Assembly (NCBI RefSeq): GCF_030811215.1
Contig: NZ_JAUSQM010000001.1
Location: 3,162,001-3,226,000, forward strand
Direction: 5' to 3'
From: Nocardioides massiliensis
GTDB lineage: Bacteria; Actinomycetota; Actinomycetes; Propionibacteriales; Nocardioidaceae
Length of the DNA: 64,000 nt
Shown here: positions 1 to 8,102 of the stretch, one piece after another
Position numbering within the stretch: the first letter of the stretch is position 1
How the letters are laid out: the number at the start of each line of letters is the position of its first letter
The notes under the pieces: model-generated
The model's database searches: none
Told to the model about the DNA's origin: nothing
What the model saw: only the letters and a program-made list of their open reading frames with translations
Program-made: the position numbers and the translations under genes

Positions 1-691
1 CCAGCGGGGTCGCGTTGCGCGCCAGCAGCCAGACCATCGCGCTGAGCGCGGCCACCTGCAGCGGCCAGCCCATCACGATCCTCGAGACGCCGAGCAGCGC
101 GATCATCTGGTCGGGGTCGGCGAAGCCGCTGCGACCGGCGAGATAGAACGGCGTCTGCACGACCACGCGCACGACGCACGGCAGCACCAGCAGCCAGGTC
201 AGCCGCGAGCACAGCTGCACGACGCGCGGGTCGCTGCGCCACGCCGTCGGGTCCCCGGTGACGCTGCCGACCATGAATCCGACGATCGGCCAGCGGACGA
301 CGATCGACAGGGTGAGGCCCACGGCGTACGCCGCGTTGTAGAGCAGACCGGGCAGGAAGTAGGCGAGCGCGGCGTCGGTCTCGCTCCCGCCCCCGCGCAG
401 GGACCGCCAGGCGAACAGCGCTCCGATGCCGATGCCGACGAGGCTGTTGAAGACGAACTGGATCGTCTGCCGCTGGACCACGCGGACCACCAGCAGGACC
501 GCGGTGACCGACACCGAGCAGATCAGCGCCAGCTGCAGGTCGCGCGCAGTGAGGAAGGTGATCGTGAAGACGAGCGTCGGGATCGCCGCCTCGATGATCC
601 CGCGCATCCCGCCGAGCGCCTTGGAGAGCTCGGCGCGCACCGCCTCCTCGACGGTGGCCACCGGGCGTGCCGGACCCGCAGGGGTCGTCAC
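1..691 (-). CDS. DUF3159 family membrane protein (C-terminus outside window)
   Basis: Polytopic membrane protein of the actinobacterial DUF3159 family, function unknown. Translation from a GTG at 691 gives a short polar N-terminus and then several hydrophobic segments (for example around IPTLVFTITFL and SVSVTAVLLVVRVV), with conserved-looking stretches such as RWPIVGFMVGS and SRLTWLLVLPC. The reading frame is still open at position 1, so the C-terminus is missing. The GTG overlaps the TGA of the OB-fold gene upstream (GTGA, 4 bases), which implies translational coupling in the dut operon. Family assignment rests on sequence resemblance and on this conserved gene order. Confidence 0.85.
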   Translation of the reverse strand, partial: MTTPAGPARPVATVEEAVRAELSKALGGMRGIIEAAIPTLVFTITFLTARDLQLALICSVSVTAVLLVVRVVQRQTIQFVFNSLVGIGIGALFAWRSLRGGGSETDAALAYFLPGLLYNAAYAVGLTLSIVVRWPIVGFMVGSVTGDPTAWRSDPRVVQLCSRLTWLLVLPCVVRVVVQTPFYLAGRSGFADPDQMIALLGVSRIVMGWPLQVAALSAMVWLLARNATPL

Positions 692-1068
692 GCGGTGCAC
701 CGCAGCTCGTAGCGGGGGTTGAAGATGACTCGCTGGCCCTCGTGGAGCGCCACCCGGCCCTCGACCCGGACCTGACGTCCCGGGGAGATGCCGGCGATGC
801 GGCGACGCCCCAGCCAGACGACCGTGATCGTGCCGGTGCCGTCGTAGAGCTCCGCCTCGAGCGCGGGTACGCCGCCGCGCGGGCGCAGCGTGAGGGTGCG
901 CAGGGAGCCCTGGAGGACGACGCGCTCACGGGCCGGGGCGTCGGCGATCGACGTGCACCCGGCGCGGACCGCCTCGGTCTGCAGCTGCTTCGCCTCGTCA
1001 GCGGTCCCGTCGGCCCAGCGGCTCAGTCCCTGGCGCACCCGGGTCGCGATGTCACCCATGGAGGTCAC
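688..1068 (-). CDS. OB-fold nucleic-acid-binding domain protein
   Basis: 126-residue soluble protein. The second half (about residues 47-125) has the OB-fold pattern: a strand around RVVLQGSLRTLTL, a diglycine turn in YDGTGTITVVWLGRR, and GRQVRVEGRV. This resembles the nucleic-acid-binding domain of the RecG/aspartyl-tRNA synthetase type. The first 45 residues look helical. No catalytic motif is visible. It sits 9 bases after the DUF3710 gene and overlaps the DUF3159 gene by 4 bases, so it belongs to the dut operon. The partner nucleic acid is not evident. Confidence 0.85.
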   Translation of the reverse strand: MTSMGDIATRVRQGLSRWADGTADEAKQLQTEAVRAGCTSIADAPARERVVLQGSLRTLTLRPRGGVPALEAELYDGTGTITVVWLGRRRIAGISPGRQVRVEGRVALHEGQRVIFNPRYELRCTA

Positions 1069-1077
1069 CCACCGCTG

Positions 1078-1782
1078 TCAGCCGTCGCCGGGCTGCGGCT
1101 GGGCCGCAGGGTCCGGGGACACGCGGCGGGCCTGCGGCGGGACGGTGATCGGCAGCGCATCGCCGGGCGCCATCGCGACGTTGCCGCGCACGACGACCAG
1201 GGACCGGACCGCGGCGAGGTAGGGCTCGGCCGCCTCAACCTCGACCGCCGGACGCCCCATCAGCGTGGCGCGCAGGAACCACCGCGGCCCGTCGATGCCG
1301 AGGACGCGCGAGGGCTGCTGGCCGGTCCGACCGTCCTCGGTGGTGACGGGCATGAGGACCCGCAGCTCGGTCCCGAACGGACCGGGACCCTCCGTCGCCG
1401 TACCTCCGCGCCGGGAGGTCTCGGAGGCGATCTGGCGCCGGACGTCCTCCCACATGGAGGTGGTGCGGGGGGCGGCAAAGGGCCGCACCTCTACTGCGCC
1501 GTCCTGGCCGACGAAGAGCACCGCGGCGACCTCGCCGCTGCGCTCGTCGACCTGCATCCGCAGCTCGAGTCCGGGCTGACCCGTGACCAGCAGGCTGGTC
1601 AGGTCGACCCAGCCCTCGGTCTCGGCGGTGACGTCGGTCTCCGCGATGTCGCGCGGACCGTCACGGCGTACGTCGACCGGTGCATCCTGCGCGGGTGCAG
1701 GCGTCTCGGCGTCCCCGGCCACGTCGGGCTCGGGAGCCACGTCCTGCTGCGGCTGCGCGGTGGCCTTGCGCCGGAACCTCAC
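1078..1782 (-). CDS. DUF3710 domain-containing protein
   Basis: 234-residue protein of the actinobacterial DUF3710 family, function unknown. It starts with a basic stretch (MRFRRKA), followed by a low-complexity Ala/Pro/Asp linker to about residue 45. The conserved domain begins near [10 protein letters not shown] and runs through WEDVRRQIA and [14 protein letters not shown]. There is no signal peptide or membrane segment. Its ATG overlaps the dut stop by 4 bases (ATGA), so it is coupled to dut. The dut-DUF3710-OB fold-DUF3159 order is a familiar actinobacterial arrangement. Confidence 0.88.
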   Translation of the reverse strand: MRFRRKATAQPQQDVAPEPDVAGDAETPAPAQDAPVDVRRDGPRDIAETDVTAETEGWVDLTSLLVTGQPGLELRMQVDERSGEVAAVLFVGQDGAVEVRPFAAPRTTSMWEDVRRQIASETSRRGGTATEGPGPFGTELRVLMPVTTEDGRTGQQPSRVLGIDGPRWFLRATLMGRPAVEVEAAEPYLAAVRSLVVVRGNVAMAPGDALPITVPPQARRVSPDPAAQPQPGDG

Positions 1783-2243
1783 ACTGTCTCCTCACGGTCG
1801 GGATAGGTGAATCCACCTGTGGAACCGTAGCCGCCGCTGCCACGCACGGACTCCGGCAGGGCGTCGACCTCGACGAAGGTCGCGGTCTCGACCCGTTGGA
1901 CCACCAGCTGGGCGATCCGGTCGCCGCGCCGCAGCGTCACCGGCTCGTGAGCGTCGGTGTTGACCAGCAGCACCTTGATCTCTCCGCGGTAGCCCGCGTC
2001 GACGGTCCCCGGGGTGTTGACGATCGACAGCCCGTGACGCGCCGCGAGACCCGAGCGCGGGTGCACCAGGGCGACGTACCCCTCGGGCAGCGCGATGCCG
2101 ACCCCGGTCGGCACCAGCATCCGCTCGCCCGGGGCGAGCCTCAGGTCGACCGTCGTGCGCAGGTCCGCCCCGGCGTCCCCGGGGTGCGCGTACGACGGGG
2201 GCGGCAGGTCGGGGTCGAGGCGCTGCAACAGGATCTCCACCAC
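1779..2243 (-). CDS. dut: Deoxyuridine 5'-triphosphate nucleotidohydrolase (dUTPase)
   Basis: Hydrolyses dUTP to dUMP and diphosphate, keeping uracil out of DNA and supplying the dTMP precursor. The 154-residue length is normal for a homotrimeric dUTPase. Visible motifs: GDAGADL (motif I), [10 protein letters not shown] (II), [10 protein letters not shown] with the catalytic Asp (III), RGDRIAQLV (IV), and the glycine-rich C-terminal arm [12 protein letters not shown] (V). The start is the GTG at 2243 (VEILLQ). A longer open frame upstream is spurious: a -10-like TAGGGT at 2257-2252 lies 8 bases before this GTG, which suggests a leaderless transcript. First gene of a four-gene operon. Confidence 0.97.
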   Translation of the reverse strand: MVEILLQRLDPDLPPPSYAHPGDAGADLRTTVDLRLAPGERMLVPTGVGIALPEGYVALVHPRSGLAARHGLSIVNTPGTVDAGYRGEIKVLLVNTDAHEPVTLRRGDRIAQLVVQRVETATFVEVDALPESVRGSGGYGSTGGFTYPDREETV

Positions 2244-2251
2244 GACCGGCG

Positions 2252-2261
2252 ACCCTACTCT
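2252..2261. promoter_or_regulatory. Overlapping divergent -10 hexamers for dut and DUF3093
   Basis: TAGGGT on the minus strand (2257-2252) and TACTCT on the plus strand (2256-2261) share two bases. The first lies 8 bases before the dut GTG. The second lies 33 bases before the DUF3093 GTG, which has its own GGGAGG at 2281-2286. No clear -35 boxes are seen, which is common in high-GC actinobacteria. The positions are direct observation; promoter function is inferred. Confidence 0.45.
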
Positions 2262-2294
2262 CCGGCGGCGCGGGGCGGGTGGGAGGCTTGTGCT

Positions 2295-2768
2295 GTGTAC
2301 AAGGAGCGACTCCACGTCCCGCTGCGCTGGTGGGTGCAGGCCGTCATGCTGTGCGTGGCGCTGTGGTACGCCTTCGTGGTCGCCCTCGGTCCGCTCGTCG
2401 CCTGGGGACTGACCGGGGCGATCGCCGCCGGGATCCTCTCGTTCTTCGCGACGTACGGCGCCACCTCGGTCACCGTCGCCGACGGCGTGCTGCAGGCGGG
2501 CCGGGCCCGGATCGACGTCACGCACCTGGCGCACCCCGAGCCGCTCGACAAGGAGCAGACCCGTCGGGTCCACGGCGTCGACGCCGACGTCCGGGCGTTC
2601 CTGCACGTGCGGCCGTGGATCGGCCGCTCGGTACGGGTGCAGGTCCGCGACCCGCGCGACCCCACGCCGTACTGGCTGATCTCCACCCGTCGCCCGCGCA
2701 AGCTGGTCGCGGCCCTGGTCGCCCACGGTGCTGCGGCGGCCCCCGATACGGTGGACCACACGGACTGA
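2295..2768 (+). CDS. DUF3093 domain-containing membrane protein
   Basis: 157-residue protein of the actinobacterial DUF3093 family. The start is the GTG at 2295 ([13 protein letters not shown]), with Shine-Dalgarno GGGAGG 8 bases upstream. The N-terminal pattern ERLxVPxxWW is typical of the family. Two adjacent membrane segments (about residues 15-33 and 38-57) are followed by a roughly 90-residue cytosolic domain ending in [16 protein letters not shown]. It is transcribed divergently from dut. Biochemical role unknown. The longer in-frame extension upstream is antisense to dut and is not coding. Confidence 0.88.
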   Translation: MYKERLHVPLRWWVQAVMLCVALWYAFVVALGPLVAWGLTGAIAAGILSFFATYGATSVTVADGVLQAGRARIDVTHLAHPEPLDKEQTRRVHGVDADVRAFLHVRPWIGRSVRVQVRDPRDPTPYWLISTRRPRKLVAALVAHGAAAAPDTVDHTD

Positions 2769-2806
2769 CGCGGTCCGGACCAGACGCGATCGACGAGGGG
2801 GCTGCA

Positions 2807-3106
2807 GTGGCCAAGGGCAAGGGCAAGAACTCACGGGGCTGGTCGGCGGCCAACACCATCAGCGCGATCGCCGGGGCCGCCCTGGCCAAGCAGGTGCTGA
2901 CCGCGCTCTGGCGCGCCTCCACCGGCAAGCGCCCGCCGGCGAACCCCGCGCACCCCGACGTGGCGATGCGCGAGGCGGTCGCCTGGGCCGTCCTGTCCGG
3001 TACGGCGATCGGGGTCGCACGGATGCTCGCCTCGCGCGGCGCTGCGGACTACTACCGCCGGTCCTACGGCCACCTGCCCAGGGGCATGGAACGCGACGAC
3101 GCCTGA
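2807..3106 (+). CDS. DUF4235 domain-containing protein
   Basis: 99-residue small protein of the DUF4235 family, function unknown. The GTG at 2807 is preceded by GAGGGGG at 2794-2800, which fixes the start. The N-terminus is strongly basic ([11 protein letters not shown]). Two weakly hydrophobic helices follow (about residues 20-38 and 57-76; for example [18 protein letters not shown]), so it is probably membrane-associated. It lies 38 bases after DUF3093 on the same strand and may share its transcript. A REP-like inverted repeat follows. Confidence 0.85.
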   Translation: MAKGKGKNSRGWSAANTISAIAGAALAKQVLTALWRASTGKRPPANPAHPDVAMREAVAWAVLSGTAIGVARMLASRGAADYYRRSYGHLPRGMERDDA

Positions 3107-3141
3107 GCAGACACGCGAGCCTGCGAAGCGGGTCTGGTGAT

Positions 3142-3208
3142 GGTCATCGAGTAGCCGGCGGACACTGAGCCCGCGAAGTGTCCACCGGCGTACCGAGATG
3201 CGGTGACC
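3142..3208. repeat. REP-like imperfect palindrome between convergent genes
   Basis: A long imperfect inverted repeat. The arms GGTCATCGAGTA-CCGG-GGACACT and AGTGTCC-CCGG-GTAC-GAGATG...TGACC flank the loop GAGCCCGCGA at 3167-3176. It lies between the convergent DUF4235 and DUF4193 genes and may act as a bidirectional terminator. Its GTCGAG/CTCGA-type arms resemble the dispersed palindromic repeats common in Nocardioides-like genomes. Dispersal cannot be shown from this window alone. Confidence 0.6.
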
Positions 3209-3237
3209 TGTGCTGAGCGATGGCGGGACTCAGTCAC

Positions 3238-3528
3238 TCACTCGCAGTCGCGGCAGATCATCTTCTTCGCGTCAGCCAGCTGGCTGCGGTGGTGCACCAG
3301 GAAGCACGACATGCAGGTGAACTCGTCCTCCTGCCGCGGCTTCACCTCGACGGCGAGCTCCTCGTGCGAGAGGTCCGCACCAGGCAGCTCGAACGACTCG
3401 GCGGCCTCCGCCTCGTCCTCGTCGACCTTGCCGGAGTTCTTGTCGTGACGCCGCGCCTTGAGCTCCTCGATGCTCTCTTCGCTCTGGTCCTCTTCGGTCT
3501 TGCGCGGTGCGTCGTAGTCGGTTGCCAT
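3238..3528 (-). CDS. DUF4193 family zinc-ribbon protein
   Basis: 96-residue acidic protein of the actinobacterial DUF4193 family (Rv2699c-like). The first 70 residues are highly charged and probably disordered. The C-terminus carries two CxxC pairs, C72-x2-C75 and C92-x2-C95, with HH at 79-80, giving a zinc-ribbon pattern. The start is the ATG at 3528 (MATDYDAP), with a GGAG about 8 bases upstream; a GTG 66 bases earlier is possible but less likely. Role unknown; the family is near-universal in actinobacteria, so a core regulatory or structural role is inferred. Confidence 0.9.
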   Translation of the reverse strand: MATDYDAPRKTEEDQSEESIEELKARRHDKNSGKVDEDEAEAAESFELPGADLSHEELAVEVKPRQEDEFTCMSCFLVHHRSQLADAKKMICRDCE

Positions 3529-3715
3529 CTTCTTGTCTCCTGACCCCCTCGTTGGCGGCGGACCCTCCTGGCCCGGCTCACCGTCCCCACCCATCGTCCG
3601 GCGCCAGATTGTGCACCATGGCAGCTACGGGCGCATCCGCGGCCCAGGCTTTGTCTCGGCCGTCACATCTGCCCCGGAAGGGCGTACGGTAACCACCGCC
3701 TCCAACCCGGGCGTC

Positions 3716-3737
3716 GCCCGCTTCATTCCGTGCGGGC
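3716..3737 (-). terminator. Possible terminator hairpin after the LigD-type polymerase gene
   Basis: GCCCGC (3716-3721) and GCGGGC (3732-3737) can pair around a 10-base loop. The hairpin begins 18 bases past the stop of the leftward polymerase gene. There is no T-tract, so this is only a weak terminator prediction. Confidence 0.3.
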
Positions 3738-3755
3738 TGCGGGTCGGGGTGTGGG

Positions 3756-4838
3756 TCAGGTCTCGATCCGGTTCCCGTGCTCGTCCCAGTGCTCGGCAAC
3801 CTTCTTCGACGGCTGCACACGCGGCGGCTCGCCCGGCTGCTTCGGGTAGTCCGGGGGCCAGTTGAGCTCTCCGCCGGGCAGGGTCTCCCACAGCTCCAGC
3901 AGCGGCTCGAGGGAGTAGGCCTCGGCGTCCATGTCGGCCCACGGGTCGCCGTCGGCCAGCAGGTCGGGGACCGTGGTGAGGTTGAGCTCGCGCGGGTCGT
4001 CGAGGTCGGCGAGCGCCGACCATGTGAGCGGGGTGCTCACCGGTGCGCCCGGCCGGGCGCGCAGGCTCCAAGCGCTGGCGATGGTGCGGTCGCGGAGGTT
4101 CTGGTTGTAGTCGATGAAGAGCCGCTCGCCGCGCTGCTCCTTCCACCACGCCGTCGTGACCCGGTCGTCGCGGCGCTCGAGCTCACGGCCGAATCCGATC
4201 GCGGCGTGCCGGACCTCGTCGAAGGTCCACCGCGGCTGGATGCGGACGAAGATGTGGACGCCGCGGTTGCCGCTGGTCTTCGCGTAGCCACGCAGACCGA
4301 GCTCCTCGAGGAGCTCGCGGGCGACGTCGGCGACCCGGCGGGCATCGGCGAAGTCGGTGCCCGGCTGGGGGTCGAGGTCCAGCCGCAGCTCGTCGGGGTG
4401 GTCGACGTCGGGTCGGCGCACGGGCCACGGGTGGAAGGTCAGCGCCCCCATCTGGGCCGCCCACACCAGTGCAGCGGGCTCGGTAGGGCAGAGCTCGTCG
4501 GCGGTGCGGCCGCTGGGGAAGGCGATCTGCACCGTCTCGACGTAGTCGGGAGCCCCCTTCGGCAGCCGCTTCTGGTAGAAGCCGTCGGCGCCCCGGTCCT
4601 GCGGTCCGGTGGCCAGCCGCATGCCCTCGCGCCAGCCGTCGGGCCACCGCTCCATCGCGGTGGGCCGCTCCCCCACGACCCGCATCAGGGCATCGCCCAC
4701 CTCGGCGACGTAGCCGCAGACCTCGAGCTTGGTGATCGCCGGCGTCCGGTCGGTGGGCTCGTAGATGACCCGGTCGGGGCTGGACACCCGGACCTCGCGC
4801 TCGCCGACCTCGAGCACGGCCGCCGGTGTCTTCGCCAT
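3756..4838 (-). CDS. LigD polymerase-domain protein (non-homologous end-joining primase/polymerase family)
   Basis: Standalone 360-residue homologue of the LigD polymerase domain, an archaeo-eukaryotic-primase-type enzyme that fills in or adds (ribo)nucleotides at DNA breaks. The two metal-binding aspartates lie in LRLDLDPQPG (D154, D156) and the third in FIDYNQN (D243). SGNRGVHIFVRI (about 189-200) matches the nucleotide-binding His strand. There is no ligase or phosphoesterase domain, and no ku gene in the window. Start is the ATG at 4838; 11 bases separate it from the upstream gene. Last gene of the desaturase operon, an odd pairing. It could be a Prim-PolC/D-like repair enzyme rather than a true NHEJ partner. 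Confidence 0.92.
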   Translation of the reverse strand: MAKTPAAVLEVGEREVRVSSPDRVIYEPTDRTPAITKLEVCGYVAEVGDALMRVVGERPTAMERWPDGWREGMRLATGPQDRGADGFYQKRLPKGAPDYVETVQIAFPSGRTADELCPTEPAALVWAAQMGALTFHPWPVRRPDVDHPDELRLDLDPQPGTDFADARRVADVARELLEELGLRGYAKTSGNRGVHIFVRIQPRWTFDEVRHAAIGFGRELERRDDRVTTAWWKEQRGERLFIDYNQNLRDRTIASAWSLRARPGAPVSTPLTWSALADLDDPRELNLTTVPDLLADGDPWADMDAEAYSLEPLLELWETLPGGELNWPPDYPKQPGEPPRVQPSKKVAEHWDEHGNRIET

Positions 4839-4849
4839 GGATCGAGAGA

Positions 4850-5320
4850 CTAGTGCGCCTCGGCCCCCGTCGGGAGGAACCACGTGCGCTCCTCCGGCTC
4901 CCGCGTCGACGGACGCAGCAGCGAGAACCCGCCGGTCTCGACCCGCTCCCACGCCCCTGCCTGCTCGTGGTGCCCGAGCAACGTGCCGTGGACCTGCGCC
5001 CGCAGGTCCTGCACCCACGCCGCACACCCCGCGTGGAACGGCGGCAGCGAGAACGCCCCGCTCGCCGCCTCGGCAGCCGGCCCGACCAGCACCAGCGGTG
5101 GTTCGTCCAGGCTGTCCCCGCACAGCGCGCAGATCCGGCTCAACGCGCACTGGGTGACGCGCGCCCGGCGTACGTCGTGGACGGTGCCGCTGCCGTCGGA
5201 TCGCTGGCACACGAACGGCAGCGGCAGGCCGTGCTCGGTCGTCGGCAGTGCTGCGATGCGCTGCTCCGTGCCGGCCGGGGCCGGCCGGCCGGCGACCAGG
5301 CGACGGAGCTCAGCCAGCAC
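4850..5320 (-). CDS. Hypothetical protein with a C2HC-type zinc-binding pattern
   Basis: 156 residues, no family recognised. C64-x2-C67 (CALCG) and H96-x2-C99 (HAGC) form a plausible zinc site of treble-clef type; C38 and C58 are extra. Trp/Leu-rich segments follow (WVQDLRAQVHG, ERTWFLP). There is no signal peptide. Its start overlaps the end of the desaturase gene by 11 bases and its stop is 11 bases before the LigD-type polymerase gene, so it is clearly in the operon. Being directly upstream of the polymerase, it might be a nucleic-acid-binding partner; this is inference only. Confidence 0.65.
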   Translation of the reverse strand: MLAELRRLVAGRPAPAGTEQRIAALPTTEHGLPLPFVCQRSDGSGTVHDVRRARVTQCALSRICALCGDSLDEPPLVLVGPAAEAASGAFSLPPFHAGCAAWVQDLRAQVHGTLLGHHEQAGAWERVETGGFSLLRPSTREPEERTWFLPTGAEAH

Positions 5321-6509
5321 GGCGCGACACCCACTGGCCGGTCTCGGTGCGGCGGGCCGGACGCTCGTCGTCGGTGCGGCGGCGCCGGTTGCGCACCGGC
5401 CCGGTCGGGGTCGGGTTCTTGGGGATCCGGCCGCTGAACCTGTTGGGCAGCGAGAGCACCATGATCGTGCGGAGGGCCTGGCCGTACTGCCGGTGCAGCG
5501 GGCCGGTCGTGTAGGGCAGGCCGTACTCCTTGCACAGCTCCTGCACGGTCTCGGAGATCTCCGCGTAGCGGTTGCTCGGCAGGTCCGGGTAGAGGTGGTG
5601 CTCGATCTGGAACCCGAGGTTGCCGCTCATGATGTGCAGCAGCGGGCCGCCCTTGAAGTTCGCGGCGCCGAGGATCTGGCGCAGGTACCACTCCGCGCGG
5701 GTCTCGTCCTCGATCTCGTCCTCGGTGAAGTGCTCGGCCCCGTCGGGGAAGTGCCCGCAGAAGATGATCACGTAGGCCCACAGGTTGCGGATCAGGTTCG
5801 CGGTCGCGTTGGCCGTCATCGTGTGCCGCCACCCCGGGCCGGCCAGCAGCGGGTAGAGCACGTAGTCCTTGCCCACCTGGCGGCGTACCTTGTGCCCGAT
5901 CTGGCGCAGCTGCTTGGCCATCACCTTCGGGTCCTTCTCCCGCTTGCGGATGGCCTCGATGTCGAGGTCGTGCAGCGCGACGCCCCACTGGAAGAGCGTG
6001 GCCAACAGCGCGTTGTAGACGGGCTGGCCGAGGTTGGCCGGGTGCCACTTCTGCTCGCGCGCCATCCGCAGGATGCCGTAGCCGATGTCGTTGTCGTAGC
6101 CGAGGACGTTGGTGAACTGGTGGTGGATGTAGTTGTGGGAGTGCTTCCACTGCTCGGCCGGCTGTGCGGTGTCCCACTCCCAGGTGCTGGAGTGGATCTC
6201 CGGGTCGTTCATCCAGTCCCACTGGCCGTGCATGACGTTGTGGCCGATCTCCATGTTCTCGAGGATCTTGGCGATCGCGAGCATGGCGGTGCCGGCCGCC
6301 CACGCGGGCTTCCAGCGACTGGCGAAGAGCGTCACGCGGCCGGCCGCTGCGAGCCCGCGCTGGATCTTGATCAGTCGTCGGATGTAGGCCGCGTCCGCGG
6401 CGCCGCGCGACTCTTCGATCTCCGCGCGCAGCTCGTCGAGACGGCGGCCCAGCTCCTCGACCTCCTCGGTGGTGAGGTGGGCGTACTCCTTCACATCGGC
6501 GATGGCCAT
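5310..6509 (-). CDS. Membrane fatty acyl-CoA desaturase (DesA3-like)
   Basis: 399-residue integral-membrane di-iron desaturase that introduces a cis double bond into acyl chains, most likely delta-9 on stearoyl-CoA as with mycobacterial DesA3. Histidine boxes: H90-x3-H94 (HNVMH), H125-x3-HH (HNYIHH) and QIEHH near residue 300. Hydrophobic segments lie near 70-85, 175-190 and 235-250. The start at 6509 (MAIADVKEY) is chosen because GGAGGA lies 6 bases upstream; the longer frame from 6548 would overlap the reductase gene. It directly follows the ferredoxin reductase gene, its likely electron donor, as with Rv3230c and DesA3. Confidence 0.93.
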   Translation of the reverse strand: MAIADVKEYAHLTTEEVEELGRRLDELRAEIEESRGAADAAYIRRLIKIQRGLAAAGRVTLFASRWKPAWAAGTAMLAIAKILENMEIGHNVMHGQWDWMNDPEIHSSTWEWDTAQPAEQWKHSHNYIHHQFTNVLGYDNDIGYGILRMAREQKWHPANLGQPVYNALLATLFQWGVALHDLDIEAIRKREKDPKVMAKQLRQIGHKVRRQVGKDYVLYPLLAGPGWRHTMTANATANLIRNLWAYVIIFCGHFPDGAEHFTEDEIEDETRAEWYLRQILGAANFKGGPLLHIMSGNLGFQIEHHLYPDLPSNRYAEISETVQELCKEYGLPYTTGPLHRQYGQALRTIMVLSLPNRFSGRIPKNPTPTGPVRNRRRRTDDERPARRTETGQWVSRRAG

Positions 6510-6525
6510 GTGATCCTCCGGATCC

Positions 6526-7605
6526 CTAGATGTCGAGCTCGCAGTCACCCGCGGCGGCGGTGACGCAGGTCTGGATGCGGTCGTTGGTGTCGGCGAACTC
6601 CTGGCCGTTGCGCAGGTCGCGGACGCGGCCCTGCACCAGGGTCACCGTGCAGGTGTGGCAGATGCCCATGCGGCAGCCGTAGGGCATCCCGACGCCGGCG
6701 TCCTCGCCGGCCTCCAGCAGCGTGGTGGCGCCGTCGACGTCGATGGTCTTGCCGGTGTTGCGGAAGCGGATCGTCCCGCCCTCGCCACCCTCGCCGCCGA
6801 GCTCGAGCGAGAACCGCTCGATGTGCAGCTTGTCGAGCACGCCGGCGGCCTCGTAGTGCTCACACAGCATGTCGAGCATCGGCCCCGGCCCGCACGCCCA
6901 GGTCTCGCGCTCGCGCCAGTCGGGGCAGATCTCATCGAGATGCTCACCGGCGAGCATCCCGTCGGAGTCGGTGTGCAGCTCGTGCAGCGTCATGCGCGGG
7001 CCGGCGTCGGCGAGTTCCCTCAGCTCGTCACGGAAGATCATCCGCTCCGGCGTGGGTGATGAGTAGTGCACCACGATGTCGGGGCCCTCCTCGTCGCTGA
7101 GGTGCCCACGACGGGCCAGCGTGCGCAGCATCGCCATGACAGGGGTGACCCCGCTGCCGGCGACGAGGAAGAGGATCCGAGGCGGCGGCGGGTCGGGCAG
7201 GACGAAGTCACCCTGCGGCGCGGCGAGACGCACGATCGTGCCGGGCGCCAGGCCGTTGACGAGGTGGTCGGAGATGAAGCCCTCCGGCATCGCGCGCACC
7301 GTCACGGCGACGTGCCGACCGCGGCGGCGCGGCGGGGAGCTGAGGGAGTACGAGCGCCAGTGGTAACGACCGTCGACGTCGACGCCGATGCCGATGTATT
7401 GCCCCGGCTGGTGCGGCCAACGCCAGCCCCACCCCGGGCGGATGACGATCGTCGCCGCGTCCTCGGTCTCCCGGATCACCTTGTCGACGCGTCCGCGCAG
7501 CTCCCGCGCCGTCCACAGCGGGTTGATGAGGCGCAGGTAGTCGTCGGGCTGCAGCGGCGTCGTCAGCCCGGACGCCGCCGTGCGCAAGCGGGTCCACGTG
7601 CTCAT
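6526..7605 (-). CDS. Ferredoxin reductase with C-terminal 2Fe-2S domain (desaturase electron donor, Rv3230c-like)
   Basis: 359-residue three-domain oxidoreductase. The FAD domain includes RSYSLSS (about 84-90). The NAD(P)H domain has GSGVTPVMAML and the closing CGPGPM. A plant-type [2Fe-2S] domain at the C-terminus has C311, C316, C319 (CRMGICHTC) and C347. It passes electrons from NAD(P)H through FAD and the iron-sulfur cluster, here presumably to the desaturase encoded 16 bases downstream; this matches the known Rv3230c-DesA3 pair. The gene is divergent from msrB, with 83 bases between starts. A near-consensus TAGACG sits 6 bases before the ATG, so it may be leaderless. Confidence 0.93.
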   Translation of the reverse strand: MSTWTRLRTAASGLTTPLQPDDYLRLINPLWTARELRGRVDKVIRETEDAATIVIRPGWGWRWPHQPGQYIGIGVDVDGRYHWRSYSLSSPPRRRGRHVAVTVRAMPEGFISDHLVNGLAPGTIVRLAAPQGDFVLPDPPPPRILFLVAGSGVTPVMAMLRTLARRGHLSDEEGPDIVVHYSSPTPERMIFRDELRELADAGPRMTLHELHTDSDGMLAGEHLDEICPDWRERETWACGPGPMLDMLCEHYEAAGVLDKLHIERFSLELGGEGGEGGTIRFRNTGKTIDVDGATTLLEAGEDAGVGMPYGCRMGICHTCTVTLVQGRVRDLRNGQEFADTNDRIQTCVTAAAGDCELDI

Positions 7606-7675
7606 GCGTCGCGTCTACCCCGCCGCGCCACGGTGAACACCTGTGCACGCCACGAAGTTCTGCCCAGGCCCGGAC

Positions 7676-7681
7676 TAGGCT
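7676..7681 (+). promoter_or_regulatory. -10 hexamer for a leaderless msrB transcript
   Basis: TAGGCT ends 7 bases before the msrB ATG at 7689 and there is no Shine-Dalgarno. A start site at or next to the ATG is expected from the actinobacterial leaderless pattern. Confidence 0.5.
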
Positions 7682-7688
7682 CGGCGTC

Positions 7689-8102
7689 ATGGCGTACGAG
7701 GTGCAGAAGTCCGACGAGGAGTGGCGCGAGCTGCTCACCCCCGCGGAGTACGACGTGCTGCGGCGCGCCGGCACGGAGCGGCCCTACACGGGTGAGTACA
7801 CCGACGCCAAGACCACCGGTGTCTACCGGTGCCGGGCGTGCTCGGCCGAGCTGTTCCGCTCCGACACGAAGTTCGACTCCCACTGCGGGTGGCCGTCGTT
7901 CTACGCCCCCCTGGCCGAGGACCGCGTGGAATACATCGAGGACACCTCGATGGGCATGCGTCGCGTCGAGGTGCGCTGTGCGACCTGCGGGTCGCACCTC
8001 GGGCACGTCTTCGAGGGCGAGGGCTTCGGCACCCCGACCGACCAGCGCTACTGCATCAACTCGATCTCGCTCACTCTGGAGCCGGACGAAGCGCAGAGCT
8101 GA
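7689..8102 (+). CDS. msrB: Peptide-methionine (R)-S-oxide reductase MsrB
   Basis: 137-residue cytosolic repair enzyme that reduces the R-epimer of methionine sulfoxide in proteins. Zinc ligands C48-x2-C51 (CRAC) and C97-x2-C100 (CATC) are present. The catalytic cysteine is C122 in RYCINS, and C66 in HCGWPSFY is the likely resolving cysteine. GHVFEGEGFGTPTDQRYC is the family signature. Length is normal. Its 3' end overlaps the convergent lipoprotein gene by 32 bases. Confidence 0.97.
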   Translation: MAYEVQKSDEEWRELLTPAEYDVLRRAGTERPYTGEYTDAKTTGVYRCRACSAELFRSDTKFDSHCGWPSFYAPLAEDRVEYIEDTSMGMRRVEVRCATCGSHLGHVFEGEGFGTPTDQRYCINSISLTLEPDEAQS

